Source: Picocystis sp. L7
Lineage: Eukaryota > Chlorophyta > Picocystophyceae > Picocystales > Picocystaceae
DNA length: 64,000 nt
Reading direction: 5' to 3'
Assembly: GCA_020975725.1 (NCBI GenBank)
Contig: QXJR01000026.1
Coordinates: 868,001-932,000, forward strand
The notes below the pieces were generated by a model, which searched no databases, was not told the origin of the DNA, and saw only the letters and a program-made list of their open reading frames with translations. The translations under genes were made by a program, and so were the position numbers. Positions 58,690 through 64,000 of the stretch are shown here, one piece after another; position 1 is the first letter of the stretch, and every line of letters begins with the position of its first letter.

Positions 58690-60408
58690 ATGATCCCTGG
58701 AGGAGGACTGGGCCGAGGACCTGGACCCCGAGGCGGTGGTGGAAGCGGTGGACGTGGTGGTGGAAGCAGTGGCTCGAGAGGAGGCGCCGGTTCGAGGTCG
58801 GGAAGCGGGAGCTCGTCGCGATGCACGCAGAAGCGTGACGTCGACGCAGCCTCGCTCGCCAACCTTGCCGGCACGCCGTACGCGCTGTCGCCCGCAGCTG
58901 CACGTTTCGGCGTCATCGAACGACCTGGGAGGGATGGCGACGACCGCAAGGGACGCGGCGGGATGGACGGACTGTTCGGCTTCGACGAGCTGCGTGAGGA
59001 GTTCGAGGCGTTCGGGTTCTCCAACGGCGCGAGAAGCGGCTCGAACGCGCCGGACGACAGTGAGACGCCGTCCACCTCGCATCCCAAACGCAAGAACGGT
59101 AGAGGTACCAAGGCAGATGGTGGAAAGGTGAACAAACGCGCTGAAAGACTGGCGCGAGACCTCTCGTCGCTGCCCCTGGGAACAGACCCCGGCGTCGTTC
59201 TGGGCAAAGAACCGGTCTTGAACGGGTTCATGTGCGGCGAGTTGCTCAAGCAGATCGGGCAGCAGGGCCCGGATTCTGCAGAAAGGGCCATACAGGTGTT
59301 CCAGTGGATGGTGGACCAAGGCGGCAAGTACGCGCAGGTGGTGAGCACCCCGGTGCCCTACACAATCATGTTTGGGATATGCAGCAGGGAGGGCAAGGTG
59401 TCGCTCGCGCTGCAGCTGCACAGGAGCATGCTCCAAAACGGGGTGAAAGCCAATGCAATCACGTACAACGCCCTCATCGATGCTTGCGGCAAGAGCGGAG
59501 ATCTGCAGGCCGCGCTGGCCGTGTTCGATATCATGAAACAGAACGGCATCACGGCAAACGTCATCACCTATTGCACTCTCATTTCTGCCTGTGGGGCTGC
59601 TGGATACTCAACCAAAGCGTTAGAGATCTTCTCGCTGATGCAGCATGCCGGAGTGAAGCCCAACACCGTTGTCTGCAATGCATTGATTGCGGCTTTGGAA
59701 CGAGCAAAGAAGTGCGATGATGCACTAGATATCTACAAATGGATGCAGCACGCGAATGTCCCACCAGACACCATCACCTATAATACGCTGGTCAGCGCAT
59801 GCGGGAAGGCGAAGCGGCTGAAAGATGCACTGGCTCTTTTTGTGGAAATGAGGAGTAACGGTGTCCCGGCTAACACAGTGACATACAACTCGTTGATTAC
59901 TGCATGTGAGAAGGCTACAGATTGGTATTCAGCGGTGAATGTCTTTGAAAGGATGAGACACGAAGGCGTGCAGCCCAACGTCATCACATACAATGCATTG
60001 ATCAGTGCTTGCGAAAAAGGCAGGCGCTGGGATAAGGCTGTTGAATTTTTTGAGCAGATGCAGAGGGAGAGAATATCCCCTAACACAGTTACATACAACG
60101 CACTGATTAGTGCATGCGAACGGTCGGGCAAGTGGCAGCTTGCGCACAATGTGTTCACGAAGATGAAGCAGACCCAGAACCATCCAGACACCATCACATA
60201 CAACGCCCTTCTGAGTGCCCTCTGTAAAGGCAGTCAGTTCGACCTTCTCTTTGAAATGTACAATGAGATGAAAGCGTCGGGGGTCCCGTCAGACCATGTC
60301 ACCCAGGAGACTTTGAAGACGGCTCTAGAGTCCGTGGGAAGGGCAGAGCAAGGCTTGGACATGTCGCAATTGTTTCGCCTGGACAGTCTCATAGAATTTG
60401 AACTATGA
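58690..60408 (+). CDS. P-type pentatricopeptide repeat protein, nine repeats
   Basis: 572 residues from the ATG at 58690. The first ~45 residues are Gly/Ser/Arg-rich, then a disordered region to about 180. Nine consecutive 35-residue PPR motifs follow (about 220-550), most with the form VTYNALISACEK and AVxxFxxM. All are P-type; no editing (E/DYW) or SMR domain is visible. Reading the PPR code at positions 5 and 35 gives T/N, N/N, C/N, N/D, N/N, N/N, N/N, N/D, N/D. Such proteins bind organelle RNA in a sequence-specific way and stabilise or mature transcripts. Which organelle is unclear from the N-terminus. Confidence 0.88.
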   Translation: MIPGGGLGRGPGPRGGGGSGGRGGGSSGSRGGAGSRSGSGSSSRCTQKRDVDAASLANLAGTPYALSPAAARFGVIERPGRDGDDRKGRGGMDGLFGFDELREEFEAFGFSNGARSGSNAPDDSETPSTSHPKRKNGRGTKADGGKVNKRAERLARDLSSLPLGTDPGVVLGKEPVLNGFMCGELLKQIGQQGPDSAERAIQVFQWMVDQGGKYAQVVSTPVPYTIMFGICSREGKVSLALQLHRSMLQNGVKANAITYNALIDACGKSGDLQAALAVFDIMKQNGITANVITYCTLISACGAAGYSTKALEIFSLMQHAGVKPNTVVCNALIAALERAKKCDDALDIYKWMQHANVPPDTITYNTLVSACGKAKRLKDALALFVEMRSNGVPANTVTYNSLITACEKATDWYSAVNVFERMRHEGVQPNVITYNALISACEKGRRWDKAVEFFEQMQRERISPNTVTYNALISACERSGKWQLAHNVFTKMKQTQNHPDTITYNALLSALCKGSQFDLLFEMYNEMKASGVPSDHVTQETLKTALESVGRAEQGLDMSQLFRLDSLIEFEL

Positions 60409-61037
60409 CGCTTTGGGATCCAATGTGATGGGGTGTAGAGCGAGGGTGTTTCTTTGTTTGCATGGACACCGTTTTTGAATTGGGCCAACACTCCTCGTCA
60501 GGGCATCGTTGCTGCGCCCTCTTGTTTGCGCTTCAGATTGGCTCGTTTGCCAATAACCTCGCTTCGTTTGAAGTCGCGAGCACTTTCATCGTAAGAATCA
60601 TTGTTTGAGTTGGTCTTAAACCAGGCGGCATCTGTTGGACTTGCGCCTCGAGAGAGATCGGATCTTGCTACGTGGGCGTCCGTTCCGAGGTGACGCAGCT
60701 ACCCTTTCGATGCTGTCGTGTCGGGCCTTCCTTTCCACGTGTCAGTCTGAACCGACCCTCGATGTGCTCCATGAGAACCCACGTATCACCCGTTTCAACG
60801 TTCCCAGTCACCCCGAACCCTTGATTGGGAACGACCAGGGTGGATCCCAACCCGGGACCCGAGAGATTCTTTCCCGCTGGGCAAAGGAGGCCCACCCGGA
60901 GGCAACCCCGGACAAGTTTCCACTGAACCCGATTGCGTTCGGGTCGAACCCAGGTTGAACCGGGGAGGAATCGGGTGGTTTGCAAGCTGGGAAGCAGCAC
61001 CGTTCCATAACGACAGGACGGACTCGATCGCATCGCG
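60409..61037. other. Gap upstream of Alba, with palindromic motifs
   Basis: About 630 bp. GGGTCGAACCC near 60941 and GGGAACGACC/CAACCCGGGACCC near 60827-60862 belong to the palindrome class seen before other genes. No gene seen. Confidence 0.45.
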
Positions 61038-61993
61038 ATGGCGTTGGCCACCGACGAGGCCGCCAAGGCGGGAAACAACCGCATCCAAGTGTCCAACACG
61101 AAGAAACCGCTCTTCTTCTATGTGAACCTATCCAAGGTGCGTGCATCCTGGTCCGAAACCGAACGAAGCGAGGATCTGGTCCGGCAGGAGCACCGAGCGT
61201 GGACCGAACGGATCCGACGACCGATGTGCCGTGCTCCACGACCTGTCGCTACTACACACGCATCTTTCATCGCCTCGCTTAGACGTTGCTTCAGATCGGG
61301 ACCTGTTTGAAGGGATTGAATCGACGATGGATCGAAAAGAGAACGCTGGGAGTCGGCGAAGGTGCTAACGCTGTATCCGGACCCGCGTGATCACTCGTAA
61401 ACCCTCACCGGATCGTTCGCGTGCTCGACCGTCTCGGTGATCGCGAATCGCGCGTTTTTCGATCTCGATCGATCCAAAACCGATGTTCGTCGCATCTCAA
61501 ATGCCACGCTTGATCTGTTGCTGGATTGGACGCGCCAGAAATTCCTTCAAGCGCACGACGAGGTGGAGCTGTCGGCCTTGGGAATGGGTGCGTGACGGCG
61601 ATCGATGCGCGAGCGATCGCTCCAGCACCTCGACCGGACAATCTGACGGTATCGCCCGAATCGTGCGTGCAGCCATCTCGTCGGTTGTTACCGTAGCGGA
61701 GATTTTGAAGAACCAAGGATATGCCGTCGAGAAGAAGATCGAAACTTCGACTGTGGAAGTAGAGGGCGACATGAAGAATAAGCCGAAGCAAAAGGCGAAG
61801 GTAAGCAAATAGAAAGGAAAGACGTGGTTCAGCCAAAGACCGTGGGATCGGACAAGAATGCTGCTAGGGTAAGGAGGGTTCGAGGAACATGACTGACGCT
61901 GCGTGATACCATCCACAGTTGGTCATCATCCTAGGCAAGTCGGACAAATTCGACGAGCTGATGGCAGCCAAAGATGAAGAGGCCACCAACTAG
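61038..61993 (+). CDS. Alba-domain nucleic-acid-binding protein, four exons
   Basis: Exons: 61038-61136, 61539-61587, 61673-61800, 61919-61993. The spliced protein has 116 residues: NNRIQVSNTKKPLFFYVNLS, then KKFLQAHDEVELSALGMAISS, VVTVAEILKNQGYAVEKKIE, and LVIILGKSDKFDELMAAKDEE. It matches plant Alba proteins almost block for block and covers the whole Alba fold (about residues 15-105). Eukaryotic Alba proteins bind RNA and DNA-RNA hybrids and act in translation control or R-loop stability. Introns are 402, 85 and 118 nt with 5' sites GTGCGT, GTGCGT and GTAAGC. It lacks the RGG tail of the longer plant class. Confidence 0.93.
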
Positions 61994-62254
61994 ATACGGC
62001 GAGCCACTGGCACCACACATGCACTGGCTTGGTTGGCGGGGTAGCCAGTAGTTACTGATCTTTCGAACATGCATATCTGTCCTGTAATCTACTGCAACGA
62101 GGAAAGTGGAAATTGCGTTGGCCTCTCTTCGATTCCCTAGCGGAGCTCAAATAGCCCGGAGATACGAACATACAGCGAAACATACTGCAATAGACGGCCT
62201 CCGTCTGTTTCGTAAACCTTTTACAGCAGCGCAAAACCCCCACAAGTGCTACGT

Positions 62255-62935
62255 TTAGGCGTTAGTGGCCCTGGTGTAGATGGACTGGCTAGCGTGCACG
62301 CTCACTGGGCGGATCAAGTTCTTTTCCAGCAGTTCTCGGATAGCAGCCCGAGCCAAGGAACCGTTCAGCCTAAGACGATCCGAAAGGATGGACACGGTGA
62401 TCATCTTGTACTTGGGTACTTCGGCGCACAGCTTGTCGTAGGTGTCCTAGTGGTGTGCCAAACGGAGAATCATGTGTCGTCAGCACATCAGCCTTGACAG
62501 GTTTTATCCTGCTTCACGAGGCACGAGGGCCTAGGAAGTCGCGTCCAGCGCCGCGCTTACATTCGCAACATACCTTGTCGAACAGAACGAGGTTGTTCAC
62601 CTTCTCCTTACTCTTTCCCTTGGACCATTTCTTCTTCTTTCCTTTGCTGGAGCTGGCCGCCGCCTTGGCGATGGCCTCCTTCGACTTGAGCGGAACTTTA
62701 GGGGGCTGTATCGACGCGTCCGGGTCAGCGATCCGGCCATCTCTCCGTCCCTCGTTCCGCCATTCCGCTCGTCCCGTCGAAACCCTGGTTGTTCCACGTC
62801 CCACCCTTCCTTCGCCGCGTCTTCTTCCCCTTCGCCGCGTCCTCCCGCTCCATTCCCCTCCGAGGCCCTGGCAAGGTCCTCCATAGGCCGCCAGCCTGCC
62901 GTGCAACGAGTCTCGTACGCTCGAAGACGCACCAT
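62255..62935 (-). CDS. RPS25: 40S ribosomal protein S25 (eS25), three exons
   Basis: Exons: 62935-62933 (just the ATG), 62705-62574, 62446-62255. The spliced protein has 108 residues, the normal length: [60 protein letters not shown], and a winged-helix end with [16 protein letters not shown] and [13 protein letters not shown]. Recovery of the universal MPPK start supports an intron placed directly after the start codon (227 nt, donor GTGCGT, CTGAC near the acceptor). The second intron is 127 nt with donor GTATGT. eS25 sits in the 40S head and is needed by several IRES elements. Divergent from RPL30. Confidence 0.92.
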
Positions 62936-63569
62936 CGCGGCGGAATCCAAGCAAGAATGCCTTCCAGGAGAGTCGAAGGAGGAGGTGGCGGCTGCCTCGG
63001 CTCCCCCCCCCTTCCCAGCATATCGATATCTCACCGAAGCATCGCGATCTCGGACCCGAAGATATCGGGACCTCCCATGCGGGTTCGAAAGGGAAACCCT
63101 CGCGGGTCTATTCGGGAAGCCAAGACCCGATCGACCCCGGGAGGGCGAATGCCCCTCTTGCCGGGGGACGTGCCCCTCGAAAAGGGGGGTATTGGAGATC
63201 GGAATATTCCCTTCGGGGGGGGTGGAGGTGGCGGCGGCTCGCCGATCCATTCGATCGACACTTTTCGTGCTTTGGTTCGTCGCGAGTCGACTCGAGCCGC
63301 TTCGAAAACGCACCAGGTGCGCCTTTCGGGATCGTGGAGACGGACACCAGCGTGCATACGGGAAAGGAAGGAGATGGAAAGCGACGGATGTGTGGGAAGG
63401 TCCCGAGACAAACCGCAGGGGAGGAAAAGACCCACCAGCTGGAAACCCTGGTGTGAATGGACGTCCACGAATGCGAGGCTGACGTGCGGCAAACGCTGGA
63501 CGCGACGCATGCCTGCGGTTCGAATAAGGCTGAGAAGGGAATTCCTGGAGCCAGGTTAAACCGTCCGAA
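62936..63569. promoter_or_regulatory. Shared upstream region of RPS25 and RPL30
   Basis: 634 bp between two divergent ribosomal protein genes. It contains ATATCGATAT (63019-63028), TATCGGGAC, GGGTTCGAAAGGGAAACCCTCGCGGG and runs of G or C (63001-63010, 63220-63229). A bidirectional promoter co-ordinating the two genes is likely (inference). Frames across it are unrecognised. Confidence 0.5.
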
Positions 63570-63997
63570 ATGGCGGCCAAGAAGGGAACCAAGAAGTCCC
63601 AGGATAACATCAACAGCCGTCTCGCGCTGGTGATGAAGAGTGGCAAGTACACTCTGGGCTACAAGACCGTCTTGAAGTCACTTCGGAGTGGAAAATGTAC
63701 GCCTTGCAGTGGAAGCGACGTCCCGCCTCGAAACGAACGTTGGCCCTCGTTGATGGTAGCTGACATGGTTTCGCTCTATTCCCCGTGACAGCCAAAATGG
63801 TGATTATTTCCAACAACACCCCTCCTCTTCGCAAGTCCGAGATCGAGTACTACGCAATGCTTTCTAAGACGGGAGTCCTGCATTACTCGGGGAACAACAA
63901 CGACCTGGGAACGGCATGCGGTAAGTTGTATCGTGTATCTTGCCTTTCCATCACGGACCCTGGTGATTCAGACATTATCAAGTCCACGGAGGCTTAA
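63570..63997 (+). CDS. RPL30: 60S ribosomal protein L30 (eL30), two exons
   Basis: Exons: 63570-63696 and 63792-63997; the 95-nt intron starts GTACGC and has a CTGAC motif 44 bp before the 3' AG. The protein has 110 residues: [40 protein letters not shown], then [39 protein letters not shown] and [10 protein letters not shown]. All key eL30 blocks are present. The splice joins phase 1 to give SGKSKMV, where most species have GKAK. eL30 is part of the 60S subunit; in yeast it regulates its own splicing through a kink-turn in its transcript. Complete within the window. Confidence 0.94.
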
Positions 63998-64000
63998 ACT

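Overview
This is nuclear DNA of a compact, gene-dense unicellular eukaryotic alga. Eukaryotic: spliceosomal introns, ribosome-biogenesis factors (GNL3, NOC3, DDX49), mRNA export and splicing factors (SAC3, BUD31), a kinesin-14, a RING1-type Polycomb ligase and an intact Ty1/copia retrotransposon. Photosynthetic: a CCB1 homologue, needed to attach haem ci to plastid cytochrome b6. The N-terminal extensions of CCB1 and of peptidyl-tRNA hydrolase look like simple transit peptides without a leading hydrophobic signal. That hints at a primary plastid (inference); I cannot name the lineage.

Layout. 1-13.4 kb: a partial UIM protein, GNL3, a Fanzor-like remnant, NOC3, an FSH1-type hydrolase, NDUFAF3, a PLAC8 protein, TYW3 and CCB1. 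13.4-16.4 kb: an AT-richer stretch with no gene I recognise. 16.4-22.2 kb: TAM41 and a tiny DUF2256 protein only 12 bp apart on the same strand, peptidyl-tRNA hydrolase, DDX49 and a mitochondrial carrier. 22.18-27.22 kb: a whole copia element with two 316-bp LTRs and the 5-bp target duplication GTGAT. 28.3-30.8 kb: RING1 and the five-exon BUD31. 31.23-41.78 kb: four head-to-tail, near-identical 2,637-bp units, each encoding a Crypton-like tyrosine recombinase and separated by an att-like site (core TTTCTCG between inverted arms). 42.4-64 kb: an RRM-LOTUS protein, SAC3/GANP, NDUFA1, a SnRK2-like kinase, APE1, a SET methyltransferase, kinesin-14, SDHAF2, a nine-repeat PPR protein, Alba, RPS25 and RPL30.

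Gene structure. Most genes are single-exon. The eleven introns I could place are in GNL3, BUD31, Alba, RPS25 and RPL30. They share a 5' splice site that is often GTGCGT and, in ten of eleven, a CTGAC branch-point-like motif shortly before the 3' AG. In RPS25 the first intron directly follows the ATG. Many upstream regions carry short palindromes of the type GGGTTAACCC or GGGTTCGAACCC.

Functional themes: ribosome and tRNA biology (GNL3, NOC3, DDX49, PTH, TYW3, RPS25, RPL30), mitochondrial respiratory assembly and lipid supply (NDUFAF3, NDUFA1, SDHAF2, TAM41, a carrier), RNA handling (SAC3, BUD31, PPR, Alba, RRM-LOTUS) and mobile DNA (copia, the recombinase array, a Fanzor-like remnant). The recombinase array is the most unusual object here.
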